From: Acinetobacter brisouii CIP 110357
GTDB lineage: Bacteria > Pseudomonadota > Gammaproteobacteria > Pseudomonadales > Moraxellaceae
Length of the DNA stretch: 64,000 bases
NCBI RefSeq assembly: GCF_000488275.1
Contig: NZ_KI530764.1
Span: 39,990-103,989, forward strand
Direction: 5' to 3'
Shown: piece by piece, positions 8,581 to 16,474 of the stretch
How positions within the stretch are numbered: position 1 is the first letter of the stretch
Layout of the letters: each line of letters starts with the position of its first letter
Program-made: the position numbers and the translations under genes
The notes under the pieces: generated by a model
What the model was told of the DNA's origin: nothing
Databases searched by the model: none
What the model saw: the letters and a program-made list of their open reading frames with translations, nothing else

Positions 8581-9198
8581 TCAAGATTGAAATAAAAGTT
8601 TTAAATTCTCTTTAAATAATTGATCTAATTGTAAGACTTCATTTGAATTAAGGATGTGATTATGAATCATACCCATCCACATTGGACTGACAATCAGTAA
8701 TGCAAAGGATTTCGGATTAATGTGAGCAGGGAGTTCTTGACGTTGTATCGCCAGTTCAACAAGTTGCTGTAGTTCATGTTGGATTGGTAAAAAAATCTTG
8801 TTGCAATAGGTTTGTAAAATGCTGGGGAAGTTTTTCCCTTCACGTAAAATGAGCAGTGCCATATCGGCACGCCCTGTGGATTCCAGGGTTAAAACGCTCG
8901 GCACAATCTTTTTGCAAATGAAGTCATATACTGACTCATCATCTTGAATTTCATGCGCTTTAATCGGGCGAAAAGATTCATTCATGAACGCATCAATGAC
9001 ACCTTCAAACAATTGTTCCTTGGTTTCAAAATAAGAATAAATTGTTCCTTTGCCTAACTCTGCGTGTTTTGCAATATCAGAAATTTTACTTCGGGCAAAT
9101 CCTTCCTGAATAAAGTGTTGCAGTGCAGCATCGAGAATTTTATGTCGTGTTTCTTGTGTTTTTTCAAGACTTGGGCCGCGGGTTCTTGGTTTATCCAT
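8581..9198 (-). CDS. TetR/AcrR family repressor
   Basis: A 205-residue TetR regulator. The helix-turn-helix is at about residues 18-64 (ALQHFIQEGFARSKISDIAK then ELGKGTIYSYFETKEQLFEG). It is divergent from the MFS gene at 9300, and the gap between them has two 14-base palindromes spaced exactly 28 bases, so it likely controls that transporter and itself. The pairing is typical of drug or metabolite efflux control, but the inducer is unknown. Confidence 0.85.
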   Translation of the reverse strand: MDKPRTRGPSLEKTQETRHKILDAALQHFIQEGFARSKISDIAKHAELGKGTIYSYFETKEQLFEGVIDAFMNESFRPIKAHEIQDDESVYDFICKKIVPSVLTLESTGRADMALLILREGKNFPSILQTYCNKIFLPIQHELQQLVELAIQRQELPAHINPKSFALLIVSPMWMGMIHNHILNSNEVLQLDQLFKENLKLLFQS

Positions 9199-9242
9199 AG
9201 CACATTCAATAATTGTCTATATCAACTTAATGTAACATAAAT

Positions 9243-9284
9243 TGACCTGTAGGTCACTTTTGATTAAAATCGACTTAAAAGTCA
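9243..9284. promoter_or_regulatory. pair of TetR operators
   Basis: TGACCTGTAGGTCA (9243-9256) is a near-perfect palindrome, and CGACTTAAAAGTCA (9271-9284) is a diverged second copy. They start exactly 28 bases apart, between the divergent TetR and MFS genes and ending 15 bases before the MFS ATG. Confidence 0.65.
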
Positions 9285-9299
9285 TTTTTGGTTAAACTG

Positions 9300-10508
9300 A
9301 TGCAAACGCCAAGTTCTAGTCTGCAATACATGATTATTAGTTTTGCGCTATGTCTTGCTGCTGTGAGTACGGCATTAGCAAGTCCTCTTTACGCAATTTA
9401 TGAGCAGGTTTGGGGAATTACGACTTCACAAGTGGGGTACATCTTTATTGCTTATATGCTTGGTGTGGTATTTTCACTGCTATTTTTAAGTAAATTGAAT
9501 GCGATTTATAACTATAAGCAGGTTATTGTTGTCAGTCTTAGCCTAAGCATTATGGGTATGATTTTGTCAGCCTGTGCTTTATCGATTTGGTTGTTGAGTT
9601 TCTCTCGGTTTTTAATAGGAATTGCTTCTGGTCTTATTACGACAGCAGCAATGGTGGGTCTTAAAGATCAGTATCCTTTTAGGAACAAAATGCTTTCAGA
9701 AAAATTAACCTCCATGATTACCATATTGGGTTTTGCTTTAGGCCCTTTACTGGGAGGTATCTTGGCAGATCACACTCATCATCCATTGGCAGACCCTTAT
9801 TGGATTATGGCAATATTTTCTGGAGTCGTTTTATTCAGTGTGTTTTTGGTTCAGCCCAAGAATCAGCCAGAAAAAAAATATAAATGGAGTGAACTCCTTA
9901 AAGTTGAAGGGTTAATTTTACCTCAAGCCGCATCCCGTAAAATTTTCTGGATATGCAGTATTTCAGCACTGTGTAGTTTCGGTGCATTTAGCTTGTATGC
10001 GGCTTTGGCTGGAACGTTTATACGAAACTTGGCGATTCACTCCTCAGCTACATTTACAGGCTTTTCTATTTCGATCATTTTGTTTGTTTCAGTGCTGAGT
10101 CAATTGTTCTGCAAATCTTTGAAAGAGATGAATGTATTGTCCTATGGTTTGGTAGCATTGTTGCTTGGAACAATCAGTCTTGTGGTCGCAGAAATCGAAC
10201 ATGGCATGACCTTTTTATTCCTGAGTATTTTACTCACAGGGATAGGACATGGATTCTCGCTAAGTGCTGCATATTATTTTATTGGGAAAATTATAGAGCT
10301 TGAAAAAAATCCGTTGATCTTTTCAAGCTATTTATTTATCGCATATCAGGGAACGATTTGGCCTGTCATCTTTTCGAGTTATTTGATTGAGTATATGGGA
10401 CTCATCGTTACTTTATGGCTAATTTCGATTCTGCTTATGGCAACGATTATCTGGCTCATCTATCAAATTAAATTCAAAGTTAAGCCTTTGTTGGTTTGCC
10501 ACAAATAA
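9300..10508 (+). CDS. MFS transporter
   Basis: A 402-residue, 12-helix major facilitator protein of the inner membrane. The loop between helices 2 and 3 and the mid-protein AGLITTAAMVGL-type segment fit the drug/sugar efflux branch (YnfM/AraJ-like), but the substrate cannot be read from sequence. I use the ATG at 9300; a TTG four codons upstream is also possible and no strong ribosome site decides. Its TetR neighbour and double operators argue for substrate-induced export. Confidence 0.8.
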   Translation: MQTPSSSLQYMIISFALCLAAVSTALASPLYAIYEQVWGITTSQVGYIFIAYMLGVVFSLLFLSKLNAIYNYKQVIVVSLSLSIMGMILSACALSIWLLSFSRFLIGIASGLITTAAMVGLKDQYPFRNKMLSEKLTSMITILGFALGPLLGGILADHTHHPLADPYWIMAIFSGVVLFSVFLVQPKNQPEKKYKWSELLKVEGLILPQAASRKIFWICSISALCSFGAFSLYAALAGTFIRNLAIHSSATFTGFSISIILFVSVLSQLFCKSLKEMNVLSYGLVALLLGTISLVVAEIEHGMTFLFLSILLTGIGHGFSLSAAYYFIGKIIELEKNPLIFSSYLFIAYQGTIWPVIFSSYLIEYMGLIVTLWLISILLMATIIWLIYQIKFKVKPLLVCHK

Positions 10509-10569
10509 ACTTATAAAAACAGGAGCTTGAGATGCAAAGGATAAGCAAATTGTTATACATCGAACATTT

Positions 10570-10606
10570 ACGGATTGCCTTCTCCGATGAGGCAAAGACA
10601 ATCCGT
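10570..10606. terminator. inverted repeat between convergent genes
   Basis: ACGGATTG (10570-10577) and CAATCCGT (10599-10606) form a perfect outer stem with an inner GCCT/AGGC pair. It lies between the MFS gene and the IclR gene, 11 bases from the end of the latter, so it is a likely bidirectional terminator, though it lacks a T-run. Confidence 0.45.
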
Positions 10607-10616
10607 ATGGATGAAA

Positions 10617-11387
10617 TTAAATATGGATCAAGTCAATAATGGAAGAAATTTTATCGGCAGTTGCTATCAGAGCGGGCGCGAGTTCCTCGATACGTTTTTG
10701 ATTGAGGCGGACAGATGGACCAGCAATACTGACCGTTCCAAAAGGTTTGCCTGTATGGGGATTGATAATAATTCGTGCCATCGCAGACATACCCAGTTCA
10801 TACGTATCGCTGATGATGCCATAACCTCGTTGTTTGGATGCTTGAACGATTTTTTCGAGTTCAGTGAGTGTTTTAGGTGTATTGGGTCCAAAGTTTTTGG
10901 CTTTGTCAAAACCTTCACGTTCCACAAGACGGGAAAAATCATCTTGGTTTAGCGCAGAGAGGTAGGCAAGACCGCATGCAGATGCGGGCAAGTAGGCGAC
11001 ATTTCCTGAGTCTGGGTCATATTTTAGACCAGATTTAGCGCCTTGTGCCTTACCAATCCAAATGATTTTCTCATCTTCAATCAGGCCTAAACGAACCAGT
11101 TCGGCTGAGGTTTCAGCAAGTTCTGTCAGATACGGCTGAAAGGTTTCAGTAATAGAACGAGAGGATAAGTAACTCAAACCCATTGAGGCAATTTTAAGGG
11201 TAAGTTTGTAGTGCTGTGAGGATTCATCCTGATAGATATAACCCATCTCTTTCATCGCTGTCAGAATGCGGTGCATGGCGGATTTAGGAATATCCAGATC
11301 AACCGCAAGTTGGCTAAGTGCGCATCCATTCACTTCTTTTAATAGTGCCTCAAGGATGAGTAAAGAACGATCATTATTGCTGAGCAT
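10617..11387 (-). CDS. IclR family regulator
   Basis: A 256-residue IclR-type regulator. Residues about 8-65 form the winged helix (LLILEALLKEVNGCALSQLA, then DIPKSAMHRILTAMKEMGY), and about 80-250 the GAF-like effector domain ending in SVRLNQKRIEELAPALIATA. IclR proteins of this type (PcaR, PcaU, PobR) commonly control aromatic-acid catabolism in Acinetobacter. It is divergent from the six-gene operon starting at 11606, and a 23-base palindrome of IclR type sits between, so it most likely senses the substrate or an intermediate of that operon. Activator or repressor is not decidable here. Confidence 0.9.
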   Translation of the reverse strand: MLSNNDRSLLILEALLKEVNGCALSQLAVDLDIPKSAMHRILTAMKEMGYIYQDESSQHYKLTLKIASMGLSYLSSRSITETFQPYLTELAETSAELVRLGLIEDEKIIWIGKAQGAKSGLKYDPDSGNVAYLPASACGLAYLSALNQDDFSRLVEREGFDKAKNFGPNTPKTLTELEKIVQASKQRGYGIISDTYELGMSAMARIIINPHTGKPFGTVSIAGPSVRLNQKRIEELAPALIATADKISSIIDLIHI

Positions 11388-11404
11388 AAAAATCCTGATA
11401 TTAT

Positions 11405-11427
11405 TTTTTGGAACAGTGTTCCAAAAA
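11405..11427. promoter_or_regulatory. IclR-type operator
   Basis: TTTTTGGAAC (11405-11414) and GTTCCAAAAA (11418-11427) are perfect ten-base arms around AGT. The core TGGAAC-N3-GTTCCA resembles the IclR box TGGAA-N5-TTCCA. It lies 18 bases before the IclR start codon and about 180 bases before the transporter gene. Confidence 0.7.
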
Positions 11428-11605
11428 TTTAAAAAACCGATTATAGTACGATTAGATTCTATCTTAAATACAGATGAGATAAATCGCTTAACTCAGAAAA
11501 GGTCATTTCTGAGTTCTTTAAAAGTTCAGAATCTGAATGGATAACAACAACCAGTCATGCGATGGAAAACGCATATTTTACTGGCGAACACTGAGGGAAA
11601 AGTGC

Positions 11606-12961
11606 ATGACTCAACAAGTCAATTTACGGGAGTTTATCGATGAAAATCGGATTTCTCCTATGCAAAAAATGATTATTTTCTTATGTTTAATGATCGTCGT
11701 TGTCGATGGTATTGATATCTCGGTAATGGGATTTGTTGCTCCTGTGATCAAACAGGCATGGGGCATCAGCACCACTGATCTCGCGCCAGTCATGAGTGCG
11801 GCTTTAATCGGTTTGGCAGTCGGTGCGGTCATTTCAGGGCCTTTGGCAGACAAATTCGGGCGTAAAAAACTCTTGATCACAAACCTGTTTGGTTTTGGTG
11901 TATTTACCTTACTGGCCGCACTATCTACAAACGTGACAGAGCTGATGATGTTTCGTTTTATTGCGGGTCTGTTTATGGGCGGTGTTATGCCTCAAGCCGT
12001 CACCTTGGTCACAGATTATTCTTCGATGAAAGTGAATGGTCGTTTAGTAACGATTATTTTGAGTGGCTTCACTATTGGTGCCGCGATTGGTGGTTTTCTT
12101 GCAGCTTGGGTGATTCCGCATTTTAGCTGGCATGCCATGATGATTATTGGAGGCATCTTACCAATTTTGCTTGCGACTATTGCAATCTTTAAATTACCTG
12201 AATCTATTGGTTATAAGGTACTTAAGCAACATCCTAAAGAAGAAATTGATGCCATTATTCATAAAATGGCCCCGAGCTTTGATACTCGTAACACCGTATT
12301 TGTATTACCTCAGCCAAAGACAAATACCGTAGATAACCCTGTTAAAACTGTCTTGAGCCCATTTTATTTCATAGGAAGCTTTTTGCTGTGGTGGAGTTAC
12401 GCATCGGGGTTGTTTGTGGTTTATCTGTTGGGTAGCTGGTTACCGATGATGACGCATGAATTTGGTTTTAGCATTAGTGAAGCTTCTCTGATTACAGCCA
12501 TTTATCAGCTTGGTGGACCGATTGGATGTATTGCATGCGGCTATCTTATGGATAAAGTCAATCCGCATCTTGGTTTGGTATTTGCCTATGCACTTGCGGT
12601 TGTCTTCATGGTTTTTGTTGGGGATGCAGGGCATAACTTCATGCTGTATAGCACCATGTGTTTCTTCATCGGGATGTGGATGAATGGTGCTAATGCGGGT
12701 ATGAATAGTATTTCAAGTTCATTTTATCCAGTTTTTGCTCGGGCAACAGGCAATAGCTGGATGCACGGAATCGGGCGTTTAGGTGCAGTCGCAAGTGCTT
12801 TTGCAGGCGCATATTTCTTAAGCCTAGGCTGGGCTGCCAGTAAAATCTTCCTGATTTTATGTTTGCCAACGATCGGCATCATTATTGCCCTGATGTTAAT
12901 GAAACTTATTTATTCCCCTAAACGTATACAGCAACGTGAGCTAGATAACGCTCAAATCTAA
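11606..12961 (+). CDS. AAHS family aromatic acid/H+ symporter
   Basis: A 451-residue MFS inner-membrane transporter of the aromatic acid:H+ symporter group (PcaK, BenK, VanK relatives). The helix 1 signature DGIDISVMGFVAP and the loop 2-3 motif GPLADKFGRKKL are present. I start at the ATG at 11606, which has a good site GAGGGAAA just before it, not at the in-frame ATG 23 codons earlier. It opens the operon divergent from the IclR gene and would import the substrate. A second AAHS gene lies at 25363. The exact acid carried is unknown. Confidence 0.85.
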   Translation: MTQQVNLREFIDENRISPMQKMIIFLCLMIVVVDGIDISVMGFVAPVIKQAWGISTTDLAPVMSAALIGLAVGAVISGPLADKFGRKKLLITNLFGFGVFTLLAALSTNVTELMMFRFIAGLFMGGVMPQAVTLVTDYSSMKVNGRLVTIILSGFTIGAAIGGFLAAWVIPHFSWHAMMIIGGILPILLATIAIFKLPESIGYKVLKQHPKEEIDAIIHKMAPSFDTRNTVFVLPQPKTNTVDNPVKTVLSPFYFIGSFLLWWSYASGLFVVYLLGSWLPMMTHEFGFSISEASLITAIYQLGGPIGCIACGYLMDKVNPHLGLVFAYALAVVFMVFVGDAGHNFMLYSTMCFFIGMWMNGANAGMNSISSSFYPVFARATGNSWMHGIGRLGAVASAFAGAYFLSLGWAASKIFLILCLPTIGIIIALMLMKLIYSPKRIQQRELDNAQI

Positions 12962-13020
12962 GGCACACTCTTAAAAGTAAATTTTAACCTAACCTGCTTA
13001 TTTTAAAAGGATATTGAATT

Positions 13021-13848
13021 ATGGATATTCAATTGAATGGATCTACTCGTCTTTATTTTGTGGTTGGGCATCCAATTAAACAAGTGAAATCACCTGAAGG
13101 CGTGACTCATGAGCTAATCAATAAAGGTTTAAATGCAATTGTTTCCCCTGCAGATGTGCATCCAGATCATTTTCCTGCCTTTGTTGAAAGCACTAAAAAT
13201 ATGCTCAATACCGATGGTTTGATTGTGACTGTGCCGCACAAAATCACTGCGTTGCAATGTTGTGATCAAGTGACTGACCGCGCCAAGTTTATTGGAGCTG
13301 TCAATACCATGCGCCGCACTGCGGCGGGTTGGGAAGGTGACATGCTGGATGGTACAGGCATGATTCAGGCCATTAAAGCTAAACATATTCAGCTTAAAGA
13401 TAAACGTGCCATTTTGGCAGGTGCAGGCGGTGCTGGCAAAGCGATTGCGTATGAACTATTGATGGCTGGTGTGACTGAACTGGCTATTTTTGATGTAGAC
13501 ACAACTCGCCAGCAACAACTGGTTGAACGTTTAAATGCTTTAGGTCAAGGCAAAGTGATTGCTCATGATAATGATCCTTCAGGTTTCGATATTGTTGTCA
13601 ATGCAACCCCAATGGGAATGAACGGTGATCAATCTGCAGCGTACCTACTCGACCAATTAACCGCTGAAATGTCGGTTGCCGATGTTGTGACCAGTCCTGA
13701 AAAAACCCCGTTTATTTCTAAAGCTTTGGAGTTGGGTTGTACAGTGGTGATGGGTACAGAAATGTTTGTTCAAGTGCGTGATTTGATGGTGAATTATTTG
13801 CTTGAAAATGGCTCTGGTCATGGAGACATGAAACATGATGCCGCTTGA
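13021..13848 (+). CDS. shikimate dehydrogenase-like oxidoreductase
   Basis: A 275-residue AroE-fold NAD(P)-dependent alcohol dehydrogenase. The N-terminal half binds substrate, and the C-terminal Rossmann half has the glycine motif GAGGAGKA (about 138-145). Catalytic Lys is kept in TVPHK and the Asn in GAVNT. Yet the canonical serine pair of PIxHSxSP reads PIKQVKSP, and NTDG reads MLDG, so the substrate is probably not shikimate itself. This fits a catabolic SDH-like enzyme oxidising a ring hydroxyl. It overlaps the next gene by 14 bases and follows the AAHS gene by 59, so it belongs to the IclR operon. The core-metabolism AroE would be elsewhere. Confidence 0.8.
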   Translation: MDIQLNGSTRLYFVVGHPIKQVKSPEGVTHELINKGLNAIVSPADVHPDHFPAFVESTKNMLNTDGLIVTVPHKITALQCCDQVTDRAKFIGAVNTMRRTAAGWEGDMLDGTGMIQAIKAKHIQLKDKRAILAGAGGAGKAIAYELLMAGVTELAIFDVDTTRQQQLVERLNALGQGKVIAHDNDPSGFDIVVNATPMGMNGDQSAAYLLDQLTAEMSVADVVTSPEKTPFISKALELGCTVVMGTEMFVQVRDLMVNYLLENGSGHGDMKHDAA

Positions 13849-14692
13849 TCTACAAAAAAATCCACCTAAGCGTCAGTATTCACTTTCATTTTTGACTGTT
13901 GCTGATGTTGCTCCAGTGGAAGCAGTCAAGATTGCAGCAGAGTGTGGGTATGCAAAAGTCGGATTACGCCTTTTGCCTGCTGCACCCAAGGAAGCTGACT
14001 ATCCGATTTTAACCGATGCAAATGTTGTGTCTGAAACCGTGACAGCACTTAAAGATACTGGTGTGCAGGTTGCGGATGTAGAAATCATACGTCTGACACC
14101 TGACTTTAATGGGCAAAACTATTTGAAGTTTTTAGAAGTCGCACAACGACTTGATGCAAAACATATTTTAGTTGCAGGGAACGACCCCGAACAGAACCGT
14201 CTAATTGAGAACTTTGCACAATTTTGTGAGCTTTCAAAGCAATACGGTTTGAGCTGTGATCTGGAATTTATGCCGTGGACTGAAGTTAAAAATCTAGAGC
14301 AAGCGAATTTCATCGTTGAACAATCTGCTCAAAGTAACGCTGCAGTTTTAATTGATTCTCTGCATTTTGATCGTTCTGACTCAACAATTGAACAAGTCAA
14401 GGCATTGCCTAAATCACGCATAAACTACGTCCAGCTTTGTGATGGTTTAGCTGATTATGATCCAAGTGATGAAGGTTTAATTACAGTTGCGCGTTCAAAC
14501 CGCTTGGTTCCAGGACAAGGTGAGATTGATTTGGTGGCTTTAATTGCGGCATTACCCAACGATTTAACCTTGGCAGCAGAAGTTCCAAATTTAGAACTTG
14601 CCAAGTTACCTGCACTTGAACGTGCCCGAATAAATTTAGAGGCAATAAAAAAACTTGTTGCACTCGCGCAAATGGACACAGCAGCGGGGTAG
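13835..14692 (+). CDS. TIM-barrel sugar phosphate isomerase/epimerase family protein
   Basis: A 285-residue AP-endonuclease-2/xylose-isomerase-like TIM barrel. Likely metal ligands are the Glu in LEFMPW, the Asp/His in IDSLHFDR, the polar residue in YVQLCD and the Glu in LAAEVPN. The family includes epimerases, isomerases and 3-dehydroshikimate dehydratases (AsbF, QuiC). Next to an AroE-like dehydrogenase, a dehydratase or isomerase acting on a cyclic keto acid is the most sensible guess, but that is inference. It overlaps the preceding gene and ends four bases before the next, so translation is tightly coupled. Confidence 0.75.
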   Translation: MMPLDLQKNPPKRQYSLSFLTVADVAPVEAVKIAAECGYAKVGLRLLPAAPKEADYPILTDANVVSETVTALKDTGVQVADVEIIRLTPDFNGQNYLKFLEVAQRLDAKHILVAGNDPEQNRLIENFAQFCELSKQYGLSCDLEFMPWTEVKNLEQANFIVEQSAQSNAAVLIDSLHFDRSDSTIEQVKALPKSRINYVQLCDGLADYDPSDEGLITVARSNRLVPGQGEIDLVALIAALPNDLTLAAEVPNLELAKLPALERARINLEAIKKLVALAQMDTAAG

Positions 14693-14695
14693 TTT

Positions 14696-16450
14696 ATGAA
14701 TGCGTCAACTCAACACGACTTTACTGCTTTGACGGCAAAGTTCCGCCATCAATATGAATGTGATGTCTTGGTCATCGGTTCTGGAGCAGGTGGACTTTCG
14801 ACTGCTGTGACCGCGGCAACTCAGGGTTTAAATGTTATCGTTGCTGAAAAAGCAACCGTATTTGGTGGAACGACTGCGGTTTCAGGTGGCTGGCTTTGGA
14901 TTCCCAATACACCACATGCAAAACATGCTGGGCAAGCTGAGCCGATTGAAACACCGAAACAATATCTTAAAAATGTGCTTGGTGAAAAATACGATGAATC
15001 ACGTATTCATACTTATTTGACTAAAGCACCTGAAATGGTTGATTTTTTTGAAAAATCAAGCAGTGTAAAATTTAATGTTGGTGCTGCTGTACCTGATTTT
15101 TTTAATCTGGAAGGTTCGCGTGTCGGTTGGCGTTCTATCGTTGCTGCACCATTTGACGGGCGTGAATTAGGTTCAAACTTACATTTATTAAAACCTGCTA
15201 TTCCAGAAACCACTGTTTGGGGAATGGGGATTGCTTCAGGTGTAGATATGAAGCATTTTATTAATACATTTAATGCTGTGCCTTCATTTCTTTATGCGAC
15301 TAAACGGGTGCTACGGCATGTTTTCGATTTGTTATTCAGGCATCGTTCCACACAAATTGTAAATGGTAACGCCTTAGTTGCACGATTATTAAAATCTGCT
15401 TTAGATCAAAATGTTCAGTTATTGGCCAATCACTCAGCAACGCAATTAATCGATGAAAATGGAAAAATTTCAGGGGCTATTTTTAAAACACCTGAAGGTT
15501 TAGTCCAGATCAAGGCGAAACATGGTGTGGTTTTAGCAACAGGCGGTTTCCCGCATGATGATGAACGTAAACTTAAATTATTTCAGCATGTTGCTGATGG
15601 TACGCCACATTTTTCGGCTGCGCCTGAAACCAATACAGGTGATGGTTTAAAACTTGCTGAAAGTGTCGGTGCGGAAGTGGATACCAACCTCTCATGCAAT
15701 GCTGCATGGGCACCTGTATCACTTATACCTCGTCTGGATGGAACATTAGGCCGTTTCCCACATTTGGTTGAACGTGGTAAACCAGGGTTAATTGCAGTAC
15801 TTCCAAATGGCAAACGCTTTACCAATGAAGGCGATTCTTACCCTGCATTTATCAAAGACTTATTTAAAAATACACAAAAAGGCGATTTGGCACGTTGCTG
15901 GCTAATTTGTGACCATAAGTTTATTCGGCGATATGGCTTGGGTGCAGTCAAGCCATTTCCCATATCCATGCAACCTTGGATTGATAATGGTTACTTGAAA
16001 CAAGCGAATAGCATCGAAAGTTTGGCAAAAATTTGCCAAATAGAGATGACGACATTCAAAAATACCATCATGAATTATAACGCTGATGCGCATAAAGGCG
16101 TAGATCATGAATTTGGTCGTGGCACAACGCCATATCAAAAAGCACAAGGCGATCATGAGCAAAAACCTAACCCATGTATTGCCCCGATTGAAAAAGGACC
16201 TTTTTATGCGGTTGAAATTGTTCCTGGCAGTTTGGGTACTTTTGCAGGGTTAATCACTGACAATGATGCTTGCGTTCTCGATAAAAACACGCGCTTACCG
16301 ATTCAAGGCTTATATGCCGTGGGTAATGACATGAATTCTATCATGGGAGGGCAATATCCAAGTGGTGGAATTACCTTGGGGCCTGCAATGACATTTGGTT
16401 ATATCGCGGCAAATCATTTGGTTAAACAAGCTCATACGACAAAAGCATAA
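14696..16450 (+). CDS. FAD-dependent dehydrogenase (KstD/fumarate reductase-like), first copy
   Basis: A 584-residue flavoprotein of the 3-ketosteroid-delta1-dehydrogenase/fumarate reductase flavoprotein superfamily. The FAD dinucleotide motif is VLVIGSGAGGLSTAVTAA at about 22-40, followed by FGGTTAVSGGWLWIP. The C-terminal FAD cap reads GLYAVGNDMNSIMGGQYPSGG. Members introduce or remove a C=C bond next to a carbonyl, so in this operon it could desaturate a ring. It starts four bases after the TIM-barrel stop. The protein is full length. A related paralog follows 24 bases later. Confidence 0.85.
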   Translation: MNASTQHDFTALTAKFRHQYECDVLVIGSGAGGLSTAVTAATQGLNVIVAEKATVFGGTTAVSGGWLWIPNTPHAKHAGQAEPIETPKQYLKNVLGEKYDESRIHTYLTKAPEMVDFFEKSSSVKFNVGAAVPDFFNLEGSRVGWRSIVAAPFDGRELGSNLHLLKPAIPETTVWGMGIASGVDMKHFINTFNAVPSFLYATKRVLRHVFDLLFRHRSTQIVNGNALVARLLKSALDQNVQLLANHSATQLIDENGKISGAIFKTPEGLVQIKAKHGVVLATGGFPHDDERKLKLFQHVADGTPHFSAAPETNTGDGLKLAESVGAEVDTNLSCNAAWAPVSLIPRLDGTLGRFPHLVERGKPGLIAVLPNGKRFTNEGDSYPAFIKDLFKNTQKGDLARCWLICDHKFIRRYGLGAVKPFPISMQPWIDNGYLKQANSIESLAKICQIEMTTFKNTIMNYNADAHKGVDHEFGRGTTPYQKAQGDHEQKPNPCIAPIEKGPFYAVEIVPGSLGTFAGLITDNDACVLDKNTRLPIQGLYAVGNDMNSIMGGQYPSGGITLGPAMTFGYIAANHLVKQAHTTKA

Positions 16451-16474
16451 ACAGGCAAGCAAAAGGAAAATGAC

